Assembly (NCBI GenBank): GCA_045562535.1
Contig: JBJKVP010000001.1
Location: 1-64,000 of the forward strand
Source: UBA6926 sp045562535
GTDB taxonomy: Bacteria; Chloroflexota; Dehalococcoidia; UBA6926
DNA: 64,000 nt
Direction of reading: 5' to 3'
Part shown: positions 7,241-15,477 of the stretch, piece after piece
Layout: the number at the start of each line of letters is the position of its first letter
Position numbering within the stretch: the first letter of the stretch is position 1
The notes under the pieces: model-generated
What the model was told of the DNA's origin: nothing
The model's input: the letters and a program-made list of their open reading frames with translations, nothing else
The model's database searches: none
Translations under genes and position numbers: made by a program

Positions 7241-8125
7241 CTATTTATTCTCAAGGGCTGCAACACCACCAACCAAATCCAACAATTCACTAGTAATCGT
7301 CTCTTGGCGTGCTTTGTTGTATTCTAAGTTAAGATCTTCAATCATTTCACCGGCTGCATCAGTCGCCTGCCTCATAGCTACCATACGTGCAGATTGTTCC
7401 GAAGCCGCATTTTCAAGTACTGCTTGATATATTTGCATTTCAACATAACGAGGTAAAAGACTGCCCAGAACGCTTGCAACATCTGGCTCATACTCATAAC
7501 CTGCAGAGCTGTTTTTTGTTTCATCTGAATCAACCGCAAACTGGGACGGTTCAATTGGAAGTAATTGCCTGAGTTCAGGCGTCTGAACTGCAGTGTTAAC
7601 AAATTTTGCATAAACTATAAATACTCGATCTACTACTCCATCTGTATAATCTTTCATAACTTTGGATGATACAGCTTCAAGATCTTCTGGAGCCGGAAAA
7701 TCTCCAATCTCTACTTGTTCTCCAACAATCTCTAATTGACGTCTGGATATAAAATCTCTGCCTTTTTTACCAACATTGTAAAAAGAAACTGGTGCCGCTT
7801 CATTGGAAGCAAATTCTAAAGCTTTCTTATTTAGGTTTGAGTTCAGGCCACCACATAAACCACGGTCAGGAGTAAAATGAATCACCAGAGATTTTGTCAC
7901 TTCTCGTTTCTCCAAAAACGGATGTAATTCATCCACTCCAGCTGAAGCAGATGCTGTTAAATCGCCGAGAACCTCTAATAATTTTGCGGAATAGGGCCTA
8001 GATTCTACAACTCTCTGCTGTGCACGCCTCATTTTTGCGCCCGCAATTAATTCCATGGCACTAGTTATACGCGATGTATTACTCACGCTATTCATTCTTT
8101 GTTTGATCTGTCGAGTATTTGGCAA
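7241..8125 (-). CDS. atpG: F1 ATP synthase gamma subunit
   Basis: The 294-aa central-stalk rotor subunit. The N-terminal helix carries ITSAMELIAGAKMRRAQQ and the C-terminal helix ends with NKARQETITSELLDLVGG, both family hallmarks. The central Rossmann-like part includes FTPDRGLCGGLNS. The start codon is TTG at 8125, with GAAAGG upstream; no better in-frame ATG precedes the conserved N-terminus. It lies between atpA and the inserted HAD genes. Confidence 0.95.
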   Translation of the reverse strand: MPNTRQIKQRMNSVSNTSRITSAMELIAGAKMRRAQQRVVESRPYSAKLLEVLGDLTASASAGVDELHPFLEKREVTKSLVIHFTPDRGLCGGLNSNLNKKALEFASNEAAPVSFYNVGKKGRDFISRRQLEIVGEQVEIGDFPAPEDLEAVSSKVMKDYTDGVVDRVFIVYAKFVNTAVQTPELRQLLPIEPSQFAVDSDETKNSSAGYEYEPDVASVLGSLLPRYVEMQIYQAVLENAASEQSARMVAMRQATDAAGEMIEDLNLEYNKARQETITSELLDLVGGVAALENK

Positions 8126-8159
8126 AAAATAACCCTTTCTTTAACTCAGTAAACGGACT

Positions 8160-9671
8160 TTAGTAGGCTCCACCTTCTTTAAATTCATTAATTGCTTTTG
8201 TTAAAGCTTCTGAAGTCTCATCACTGATATCAGCCTCAGAACGAATTGCTTCCCCTATTTGTGCATAGTTATTATCCATAAACAGATATAAAGCAGTTTC
8301 AAAATCATTTACTTTTTCAATAGGTACATCGTCCATTAAACCTTGGCTGCCTGCAAAAAGAATAATAGCTTCTTTTTCAAATGGGATCGGTTCGTATTGC
8401 CCTTGTTTAAGCAATTCAGAAAGGATTCGGCCTCTCTCTAATTGACGTCTTGTGGACGCATCTAGATCATCACTACCAAATTGGGCAAATGCCTGCAGAT
8501 TTCTATACTGAGCCAAATCGAGCCTCAAAGTTCCAGCAACTTTTCTTATCGCTCTGGTTTGAGCTGCACTACCCACTCGAGACACCGATAACCCTGCATT
8601 AACCGCTGGCCTTGTACCAGCATTAAACAGCTCAGTTTCTAAATATATTTGCCCATCCGTAATAGATATTACGTTGGTCGGGATATAAGCAGAAACATCA
8701 CCAGCCTGAGTCTCAATAATAGGCAACGCAGTTAATGTACCGCCACCTAGTTCTTCAGATAAGCTAGCAGCGCGTTCAAGAAGCCGGCTGTGTAAATAAA
8801 ACACATCTCCTGGATAAGCTTCTCTTCCCGGTGGTCTCCTAAGCAAAAGGGAAATTTGACGATACGCCCACGCATGCTTAGTGAGATCATCATAAACAAT
8901 TAATGCATCTTTCCCTTGTTCCATGAATTCTTCAGCAATAGCACATCCAGTGTAGACGGAAAGATACTGCATAGCAGCAGGGTCAGAAGCATTAGCTGCA
9001 ACAACAACGGTATGTTCCATTGCACCATTCTCTTCCAACATCCCAACTGTCTGAGCAACTTTAGATGCTTTTTGTCCTATGGCAACATATATACAAATAA
9101 GATCGCCACCTTTTTGATTGATGATCGTATCAAGGGCAATAGCTGATTTCCCAGTAGATCTATCACCAATAATCAGTTCTCTTTGACCTCTTCCTATAGG
9201 AACCATAGAATCTACGGCTTTAATCCCTGTTTGCACGGGGCGGTTAACTGCGCTCCTTGATGCGACATCGGGTGCTAATTTTTCTATATCTCGCATTTTG
9301 GTAGTTTGTATAGGTCCTTTACCATCTATAGGAGCACCTAACGCATCCACGACTCTCCCTAGTAAAGCATCTCCTGCAGGCACTTGAGCGATACGCCCTG
9401 TGGTACGAACCTCAGTTCCTTCCTGTATGCCAGCTTCACTACCCATGATGACTGCACCAACGGATTCTTCCTCTAAATTCAAAGCCATTCCTATGGCGCC
9501 TGTTCCAAATTCAATAAGCTCTCCATATCGAACACCTGCTAAACCGTGGATATTAGCTACACCGTCTCCGATTTGAATAACAGTACCGACATCAACCGCT
9601 TCTACAGTCGAACCAAATTCTTGTATCTGGCGCCTAATAATAGACGCTATATCTTGGCCGCCAACAGCCAT
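8160..9671 (-). CDS. atpA: F1 ATP synthase alpha subunit
   Basis: The 503-aa regulatory nucleotide-binding subunit of F1. The P-loop is GDRSTGKS (residues 169-176) where most bacteria have GDRQTGKT, a conservative variant. The arginine-finger region reads SVSRVGSAAQTRAIRKVAG. Length and domain order (beta-barrel, nucleotide-binding, C-terminal helical) are normal. It follows atpH after a 71-nt gap, the longest inside the operon, and precedes atpG by 34 nt. Confidence 0.97.
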   Translation of the reverse strand: MAVGGQDIASIIRRQIQEFGSTVEAVDVGTVIQIGDGVANIHGLAGVRYGELIEFGTGAIGMALNLEEESVGAVIMGSEAGIQEGTEVRTTGRIAQVPAGDALLGRVVDALGAPIDGKGPIQTTKMRDIEKLAPDVASRSAVNRPVQTGIKAVDSMVPIGRGQRELIIGDRSTGKSAIALDTIINQKGGDLICIYVAIGQKASKVAQTVGMLEENGAMEHTVVVAANASDPAAMQYLSVYTGCAIAEEFMEQGKDALIVYDDLTKHAWAYRQISLLLRRPPGREAYPGDVFYLHSRLLERAASLSEELGGGTLTALPIIETQAGDVSAYIPTNVISITDGQIYLETELFNAGTRPAVNAGLSVSRVGSAAQTRAIRKVAGTLRLDLAQYRNLQAFAQFGSDDLDASTRRQLERGRILSELLKQGQYEPIPFEKEAIILFAGSQGLMDDVPIEKVNDFETALYLFMDNNYAQIGEAIRSEADISDETSEALTKAINEFKEGGAY

Positions 9672-9742
9672 AGTGTCACCCTTCTTTCAATCTCTCTATA
9701 TATTGTATTGTTTACATTTCGCATAATTTGATTACTAAACAA

Positions 9743-10285
9743 CTACCTAGCTGCCTCGTCTGTCAGCCAACCTTTCAAATTTTTCAACTTAGTTCTCGTA
9801 CTTCCATCGATTACCCGATCGCCTACTCGCGCGACAACCCCTCCAATTAGATCCGGATCCACATTTGTAGAAATTCTCAATTTAACTCCGGTTTCATCAC
9901 TGAGAAATTTTTCAAGTTTATCTTGAAGATCTTTTTTCATTGGAACCGCTGCAGTCAAGGTAGCTGAAACAATCCCTTTTTCTTCATCCACCATTTCTTG
10001 ATAAGATTCAAAAATTGATTGTGCCAAAGACGCTCGGTTTTTCCGTACCAGAAGACTTGCTACATTCATAGCTAAATCACTTAACCCTTTTAAGTTCTCA
10101 GATATGAAACTATCCTTTTCTTCCAAAGAAATTTTGGGGGATTGTAAAAATTCCTGTACTTCCTCCATTGAAAAAACGAAGGATAGTCTCTCCAGATCAG
10201 ATATCCATATATCTGAATCACCTGTCTCTTTAGAAATTTCAAAAATAGCTTGTGCATATCTGCGACCCGAAACATTAGAAGGCAT
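9743..10285 (-). CDS. atpH: F1 ATP synthase delta subunit
   Basis: The 180-aa delta (OSCP-like) subunit joins the peripheral stalk to the top of F1. The N-terminal six-helix bundle begins SGRRYAQAIFEISKE. The C-terminal domain contains the conserved VDPDLIGGVVARVGDRVIDG strand-turn pattern. It starts 2 nt after the atpF stop codon, so it is coupled to the b subunit. Delta is the least conserved F1 subunit, but context leaves little doubt. Confidence 0.95.
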   Translation of the reverse strand: MPSNVSGRRYAQAIFEISKETGDSDIWISDLERLSFVFSMEEVQEFLQSPKISLEEKDSFISENLKGLSDLAMNVASLLVRKNRASLAQSIFESYQEMVDEEKGIVSATLTAAVPMKKDLQDKLEKFLSDETGVKLRISTNVDPDLIGGVVARVGDRVIDGSTRTKLKNLKGWLTDEAAR

Positions 10286-10287
10286 AG

Positions 10288-10794
10288 CTATTTAGCTCCT
10301 GACGAATCTGTTTCTGCCTCTTTAAGTACATCTTCCACCAGGCTGCGATGCTTTTCTTCGTCCAAAGAAGAACTAATAACTTTCTCAGCTGCCATAATGG
10401 CAAGGTCCGCAAATTCTTTACGGACTTTTTCTATTGCATCATCGCGTTCCCTCTGAATATCAGATTTGGCGCGTTCAATGATACCTTCTGCCTCGGTCCG
10501 AGCTCCGTCTTTTGCCTCATCTTCTAATTTACGACTTAACTCTTGAGCCTGTTGAATTATCTGTTGAGCTCGGTCACGTGATTCTGCCAAAGCTTGCTGG
10601 ACCTGTTCTTCACTTTTTGCTGATTCTTCTTTAGCTCTTTCCGCTTGTTCCAAAGATTCTTTAATGCTATCCGAACGTTGGTCTAGCATGCGAACAACTG
10701 GGCGATAAAGAAAAACAGTAAGAAGCAATAAGAAAACACCAAAATTAATGAACTGACTTATTAGCCCTGGTATGTTAATCCCAATAGCTTCCAT
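10288..10794 (-). CDS. atpF: Fo ATP synthase b subunit
   Basis: A 168-aa peripheral-stalk subunit. One N-terminal membrane helix (about residues 10-30, INFGVFLLLLTVFLYRPVV) is followed by a long charged, alanine- and glutamate-rich helix that dimerises as a coiled coil. Only one b gene is present, so the stalk is probably a homodimer. The order c-b-delta-alpha is canonical. Confidence 0.95.
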   Translation of the reverse strand: MEAIGINIPGLISQFINFGVFLLLLTVFLYRPVVRMLDQRSDSIKESLEQAERAKEESAKSEEQVQQALAESRDRAQQIIQQAQELSRKLEDEAKDGARTEAEGIIERAKSDIQRERDDAIEKVRKEFADLAIMAAEKVISSSLDEEKHRSLVEDVLKEAETDSSGAK

Positions 10795-10852
10795 TACCCC
10801 TCCCTAATAGGCTTTCCAATTAATGTAGGTAAGCCAAAAGTTTCGACGTGAC

Positions 10853-11188
10853 TTACACGAATTTGATCAAAATTGCTACGACCAACGCATATATCGCGAC
10901 GGCCTCAGCAAATGCAACACCAACAATCATGTTGGTTTGAATTGCTCCTGCGGCATCAGGATTTCTCCCAAGTGCTTCCATCGCCTTAGAAACAGCAATA
11001 CCTATGCCGATTCCAGGACCGATCGCTCCTAAACCTATCGCGAGCCCTGCTGCGATCTGTTGAGCACCAACATCTGTTATGCCACCAGCTTCCTCAGCAA
11101 AGGCGACCCCTGTAGTCATCGCAATCATAGATAAAACTATCGCCACGATGGAAAAAACCCGACTGTGGTTAAACATAATACCGACCAT
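10853..11188 (-). CDS. atpE: Fo ATP synthase c subunit with N-terminal leader
   Basis: The ring subunit of Fo is 111 aa where 70-80 is typical. Residues 35-111 are the usual hairpin: a glycine-rich first helix (GAIGPGIGIGIAVSKAM), the loop GRNPDA at 75-80, and a second helix with the ion-carrying Glu95 in AFAEAVAIYA. The Gln and Glu-Ser signature of sodium-type rings is missing, so protons are the likely ion. The extra 31 residues look like a signal peptide: a hydrophobic stretch (about 11-28), then A29-F30-A31. The first ATG has GGAGGG just upstream, so the leader is translated. Confidence 0.95.
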   Translation of the reverse strand: MVGIMFNHSRVFSIVAIVLSMIAMTTGVAFAEEAGGITDVGAQQIAAGLAIGLGAIGPGIGIGIAVSKAMEALGRNPDAAGAIQTNMIVGVAFAEAVAIYALVVAILIKFV

Positions 11189-11283
11189 ATTCCCTCCAAT
11201 TAATTATTTCTTAACTATTATATACTTTCGTTCCCATTTTTTAAGCTTATTGCCATCAATTAGTTCACCATTTCTCACATAAA

Positions 11284-12345
11284 TTAACTCCCATGCTCCT
11301 CTTCACCATGATGACTCACAGCGAGGATTCCAAAAATTAACGTTAGGATCGCAAAAATAAATGCTTGGATCATACCGAAAAATAATTCCATAACAAAAAC
11401 GCCCATAACTAACCCAAGAGGGAAGAAGAAGGACGCCATTAATATTAGTATTTCACCCGCAAAAACGTTTCCAAATAATCGGAATGTAAAACTGACTAAC
11501 CTAACTAATTCGCTAACTAAATCGATCAATCCTACAAAAATATCTATAAACCCAAAACCGATATTTCCTTTAAGTAATCTCTTAAAATTGAAAAACTTTG
11601 ATAAATATCCAAAAAATCCAAGGCCAGCAACTCCCCAGAATTCAACAAACAAAAAGCTCCACAAAGCGATCGCAAGGGGGGTGTTAACATCGGTATTTGC
11701 TGGCCTTAATACTGGGACTAAATGTCCAGCTGTTAAGCCGGCTTCCGCGAGTTCACTAGACTGACTCTGGAAATCAGCCTCTGTCGTATGAATATCAAAT
11801 TCGCTACTTTTCTCTCCATCAAATTGATAAGAAAATCCGCCTAAGGGAACATTTTTTGTAGCTGAATCAACAACAAAGAAGTGGACGTGTGGATCACTTT
11901 CACCCGATTCATTCATATGTTCAAATACTGTTTCAGCTTCAACAAATTTATAAACCGTACCGGTACCAGGAACAAATCCTAACCAGTTTGCCCCAAGAAT
12001 AAACAGGAAAATTGTAGCAACAACTGGGAAAAAGCGCCTACCGTTTATAGGCCCAGCTGCACGTTCACATAAATTCAATAAAGCTTCCACAATAATTTCA
12101 ACTAATGACTGAAACCGTCCTGGGACGATCTTCATATTACGTGTCCCTACAAAAACTAATAGTAAAACAGCGATCATAGCTATTTGTTGCTGTATAACGG
12201 TACTTCTTATAGGGATTGAAAAAATATGCCCGATGGGCTCTATTACAAGAGTCGGGATTTCCAGTGGGCCTTTCAGAAAAACGATACCTAGACCCATAAA
12301 TAATATTCCGACAACTAGGCTTAGTAATATCCTTGGACGTGCCAA
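11284..12345 (-). CDS. atpB: Fo ATP synthase a subunit with enlarged loop
   Basis: The stator half of the proton channel, 353 aa, against about 240-290 in most bacteria. The essential arginine is R289 in FTFRLFGNVFAGE, and the C-terminal helix pair is normal. The excess length is a hydrophilic insertion at about residues 128-208, between the helix ending LGANWLGFVPG and the one starting LRPANTDVNTPLAIAL. It is rich in acidic residues and contains several histidines (DPHVHFF). It should lie outside the membrane, on the side opposite F1. It is in frame with no break. Confidence 0.95.
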   Translation of the reverse strand: MARPRILLSLVVGILFMGLGIVFLKGPLEIPTLVIEPIGHIFSIPIRSTVIQQQIAMIAVLLLVFVGTRNMKIVPGRFQSLVEIIVEALLNLCERAAGPINGRRFFPVVATIFLFILGANWLGFVPGTGTVYKFVEAETVFEHMNESGESDPHVHFFVVDSATKNVPLGGFSYQFDGEKSSEFDIHTTEADFQSQSSELAEAGLTAGHLVPVLRPANTDVNTPLAIALWSFLFVEFWGVAGLGFFGYLSKFFNFKRLLKGNIGFGFIDIFVGLIDLVSELVRLVSFTFRLFGNVFAGEILILMASFFFPLGLVMGVFVMELFFGMIQAFIFAILTLIFGILAVSHHGEEEHGS

Positions 12346-12366
12346 AGAACCCTCCCTTTAATTAGA

Positions 12367-12615
12367 TTACTTACGCTTTTTATCATCCACCGAACGGCTT
12401 AACAAAGGCTTTGCCATTCTATAAGAACCAACAAACGCTACTATCAAACCAAACATCAAACCTAATAAAGTAAAAACAGGGGTAAGACCAATTTTCTCAT
12501 CGATCCATGCGCCTAAAAATACCCCTCCAACTAGAACAATTGCTATATACCAACCCAGTATTAACAACCGAAATGCCGCCTCTAATAAAATTGTTCTCCT
12601 CGACATGCTTATCAC
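12367..12615 (-). CDS. atpZ: AtpZ/AtpI-type ATP synthase accessory membrane protein
   Basis: An 82-aa protein with two membrane helices, matching the small accessory family (PF09527-like) that precedes atpB in many operons: GWYIAIVLVGGVFLGAWIDE, then PVFTLLGLMFGLIVAFVGSY. Such proteins are linked to c-ring assembly or Mg/Ca transport; the exact role is unsettled. Translation may start at GTG 12615 or ATG 12606. It is the first gene of the atp operon, 21 nt before atpB, just downstream of the likely operon promoter. Confidence 0.85.
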   Translation of the reverse strand: MISMSRRTILLEAAFRLLILGWYIAIVLVGGVFLGAWIDEKIGLTPVFTLLGLMFGLIVAFVGSYRMAKPLLSRSVDDKKRK

Positions 12616-12630
12616 AGTCAGCGTGCGAAA

Positions 12631-12658
12631 TTTATCACAGAAAAAAACGTTGCGTCAA
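12631..12658 (-). promoter_or_regulatory. Likely sigma-70-type promoter of the atp operon
   Basis: On the minus strand, TTGACG (12658-12653) is followed after 16 nt by GATAAA (12636-12631), which carries an extended -10 TG one base upstream. Transcription would start near 12624, leaving only about 10-20 nt of leader before the atpZ start. No operator palindrome was noticed. Confidence 0.5.
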
Positions 12659-12721
12659 GATATTTTGACACGTATCGGTGATGTTTATGCATTAAGTCGA
12701 GCTCCTTTGCAATACCGCAAA

Positions 12722-13267
12722 TCAATTAGACTCAGTACCTAAATTATCTAAATTCAACTCTTCGACAAAATCTCTAAACGCCGAAAGGTTATTCAACTCT
12801 TCTTCCGAAAGATCCGGATCTTTATCTAACGTTTCATGCGATGGAACGACCGCTTCTCCACTAGATTCATCAATATATACTCCAGCTTTATCAAGAACAG
12901 AATCTGCAACATATATTGGAACCCTTGCTCGCACGGCGATTGCTATCGCATCGCTGGGGCGACTATCAATATCAATTGTCTCTGAATCTCTTTCCAAAAC
13001 AATCTTTGCAAAAAAAGTGTCATTGGATAAGTCCGATATCATCACAGCAGATACCTTAGCCCCGGAATCTTCGATTATCTTAACCAAAAGATCATGAGTC
13101 ATTGGCCTTCCCACTGAAACATCCTGAAGTCGGATCGCAATAGATTCAGCTTCGGCAGGGCCAATCCAAATAGGTAGAAACCGCTCTGTTTCTTTCTCTT
13201 TAAGAATTAATACCCGCTGATAATTAACAAGACTAACACGAATACTATCGATATCCATCTCAAACAT
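12722..13267 (-). CDS. Bifunctional nuclease family protein (DUF151/BFN)
   Basis: A single-domain DUF151 protein of about 180 aa. Diagnostic segments are LPIWIGPAEAESIAI, RPMTHDLL and the SRPSDAIAIAVRARVPIYV stretch. Members have been reported to have DNase/RNase activity, while thermophile structures suggest a nucleic-acid-associated role, so function is only loosely known. The frame opens at ATG 13279, but the ATG at 13267 is preferred: GAGG sits about 7 nt before it and the family begins MFEMDIDSIRV. It lies between the atp operon and a crotonase gene on the same strand, after a 125-138 nt gap. Confidence 0.85.
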   Translation of the reverse strand: MFEMDIDSIRVSLVNYQRVLILKEKETERFLPIWIGPAEAESIAIRLQDVSVGRPMTHDLLVKIIEDSGAKVSAVMISDLSNDTFFAKIVLERDSETIDIDSRPSDAIAIAVRARVPIYVADSVLDKAGVYIDESSGEAVVPSHETLDKDPDLSEEELNNLSAFRDFVEELNLDNLGTESN

Positions 13268-13404
13268 TGCTAACCTCATTGATTGATTCGGTTTGTTTAC
13301 TAAATATTAACTCGCGTGGGTATCAATTATCAATAATAAAACAGTACTTATTAAACAAAACTAATAGAAAAGTAGAATGTTAGCCCTGTAATCACCCAAT
13401 CAAT

Positions 13405-14205
13405 TTATTTACGACCAAACTTAGGTTTGGTTTTATCAGCAAAAGCCGTTGTCCCTATATCGTAATCATCGCTAGCCTGAATACGGGCATAATAAACTCC
13501 TTCAAGATCTAATGCGTCGTCTAGAGGTAGGCCCAAAGAGCGGTACATAAACGCTTTAGTTTCCCGGACGACCGTAGGCCCGCACTCGATCATCCGTTGT
13601 GCAATATCAGTGCATTCTTCTATCAGTTTTTCTTCTGGAACGATCCTGTTTACAACTCCAATTCGTAATGCAGTGTCTGCGTCAATTTGATCACCTGTTA
13701 ACGCAAGTTCCATAGCCCAGCCCATGGGAATCATCTTGGCAAGTCGGGTAGCCTGTCCACCACCAGCCATATGCCCATACTTGACTTCAGACGCCGCAAA
13801 CCGGGCATTTGGAGTAGCAATACGAATATCACACGCGAGGGCCAAAGCAAAACCAAAACCAAGAGAATAGCCATTGACTGCCGCAATCACTGGTTTTTCT
13901 ATATTTAATCCTTGCATCGCAGCTAAACCAATAGTGCTCATATTTTCTACGGGAGGTTGCCAGTCAGGATTTTCAATTTCTAATCCTCTCGCAATTTCTC
14001 GTAAATCACTCCCTGCAGTAAATGCAATATTGCCAGCACCAGTAAGAATAGCGACATCAATTTCATCATCATTTTTAAAATCCATCCAGCTATCTATTAA
14101 CTTACGTCTCGTGTTTTCTGAAAATGAATTACGGCGGTCTGGACGATTTATGGTCAGATAAGCAACCCGATCTTTTACCTCATACTGAATAAGTTCTTCT
14201 GTCAT
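13405..14205 (-). CDS. Enoyl-CoA hydratase/isomerase (crotonase family)
   Basis: A 266-aa crotonase-fold enzyme acting on an acyl-CoA. The oxyanion-hole region (NIAFTAGSDLRE) and both glutamates used by true hydratases are present, one in AASEVKYGH and one in AMELALTGDQI. It could therefore catalyse hydration of a 2-enoyl-CoA. A good SD (GGAGGGTGA) precedes ATG 14205. No other beta-oxidation genes are adjacent; a second, divergent paralogue lies at 18514-19401. Confidence 0.85.
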   Translation of the reverse strand: MTEELIQYEVKDRVAYLTINRPDRRNSFSENTRRKLIDSWMDFKNDDEIDVAILTGAGNIAFTAGSDLREIARGLEIENPDWQPPVENMSTIGLAAMQGLNIEKPVIAAVNGYSLGFGFALALACDIRIATPNARFAASEVKYGHMAGGGQATRLAKMIPMGWAMELALTGDQIDADTALRIGVVNRIVPEEKLIEECTDIAQRMIECGPTVVRETKAFMYRSLGLPLDDALDLEGVYYARIQASDDYDIGTTAFADKTKPKFGRK

Positions 14206-14334
14206 TATTTCACCCTCCCAGAGTACAAATCTATATGCATAATTATAACTGTAATTTATGAATGAGACTGGATTATTAATAGATTTGTTCGGTCAAACAG
14301 TTAGATCCAAAACTTATATCTAGGGCTATTCCTG

Positions 14335-14340
14335 TATAAT
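14335..14340 (+). promoter_or_regulatory. Candidate -10 box for the Gfo/Idh-ffh transcript
   Basis: A perfect TATAAT preceded directly by TG lies 46 nt upstream of the TTG start at 14386. The -35 region at 17-18 nt is poor. TAGGAGA at 14374-14380 is the SD of the following gene. Confidence 0.4.
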
Positions 14341-14385
14341 GTGATTAATTTTCGATTGGTATAACAATCCTGATAGGAGAATTCA

Positions 14386-15471
14386 TTGAAAATCGGTGTA
14401 ATCGGTGTAGGGTTTGGAACAACTGTGCATATACCAGCCTTCCAATCAGAAGGGGTTGAGGTATTAGCAGTAGCCGCAAGACACAAAACGAGAGCTTTAG
14501 AAGCATCTAAAGAATTCAATATTCCGCACTATTTTGATGATTACAAAGAGCTGCTTGCTATGGAAGATCTAGACGCAGTTAGTATCTGTTCACCCCATCA
14601 CTTGCATTATGAGATGGTAATGGAAGCGCTAAAACAAGATAAACACATTCTTTGTGAAAAGCCATTCGCAACTAATGCTCAGGAAGCACTTCAAATGTTG
14701 AATGCAGCCAATAGTTCGAAAAAAACTCTTATGGTTGCACATGAATTTAGATGGGCGCCGCAGAGAGCCTTTGTCAAACAATTGCTAGAAGAAAATTACA
14801 TAGGCGATTTCCGATTTCTCCAAGCAAGCTTGATGGTCGGACCAACAAAAGAGTTCCGCCCTAGGAAAATGGTGCAGCCTGACCTTGGATGGCGAGGAGG
14901 GTTTCTTTGGGGGCTAGGCTCTCATTATCTAGACGCCTTCAGACATTGGTTTGGTGATATCGCATCTATACAATCAATGTTACAAACGAACATTCCCGAC
15001 CGTTTTGATAACGATACCGAAAAATTAGTTCAAACAACTACAGACGATACTTTTGCGCTATTACTTGAGTTCGCTAACGGAGGAATTGGGACATTATCAG
15101 GAAGCTCGGCAATGCCTTTTGGCAGTGGCGCAAACATAGAAATCTTTGGCAGCTCAGGATCTTTATCAACACCTCAAGAATACCCTGGCTTCAACCCTCC
15201 ACCTGATGGAAAAGTTTTCGGCGGAAAATTTGGTCAATCAAGTTCCATGAGAGAAGAAATACCAATGCCGGGAAAATACATACCTTTTGACGACGCCAGA
15301 GATCATCGATTAATGGCATTTAGGTTAATGGTGAGAGAATTTGTTCAAGGGGTTAATAGTTCAACATCACCAAGTCCTAATTTTCAGGATGCGTACATGC
15401 TCCAAAAAATTCTAGAAGGTGCCGTAAAGTCGATGGAATCAGGTAAAAAGATATATATGGATGAAATTTAG
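14386..15471 (+). CDS. Gfo/Idh/MocA-family oxidoreductase
   Basis: A 361-aa NAD(P)-dependent oxidoreductase. The N-terminal Rossmann fold starts GVIGVGFGTTVHIPAFQ, the conserved CEKPFATN follows, and a catalytic-site pattern GSHYLDAFRHWFGD lies in the C-terminal half. Substrates of this family are usually sugars, inositols or their derivatives; this one cannot be assigned. It starts at TTG 14386 after TAGGAGA. It ends 6 nt before ffh and is probably co-transcribed with it, although no functional link is evident. Confidence 0.85.
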   Translation: MKIGVIGVGFGTTVHIPAFQSEGVEVLAVAARHKTRALEASKEFNIPHYFDDYKELLAMEDLDAVSICSPHHLHYEMVMEALKQDKHILCEKPFATNAQEALQMLNAANSSKKTLMVAHEFRWAPQRAFVKQLLEENYIGDFRFLQASLMVGPTKEFRPRKMVQPDLGWRGGFLWGLGSHYLDAFRHWFGDIASIQSMLQTNIPDRFDNDTEKLVQTTTDDTFALLLEFANGGIGTLSGSSAMPFGSGANIEIFGSSGSLSTPQEYPGFNPPPDGKVFGGKFGQSSSMREEIPMPGKYIPFDDARDHRLMAFRLMVREFVQGVNSSTSPSPNFQDAYMLQKILEGAVKSMESGKKIYMDEI

Positions 15472-15477
15472 ATAATT

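Noticed and set aside
12661..12700. Plus-strand promoter starting with TTGACA near 12665
   Set aside because: No acceptable -10 lies at the right distance and no plus-strand gene follows.
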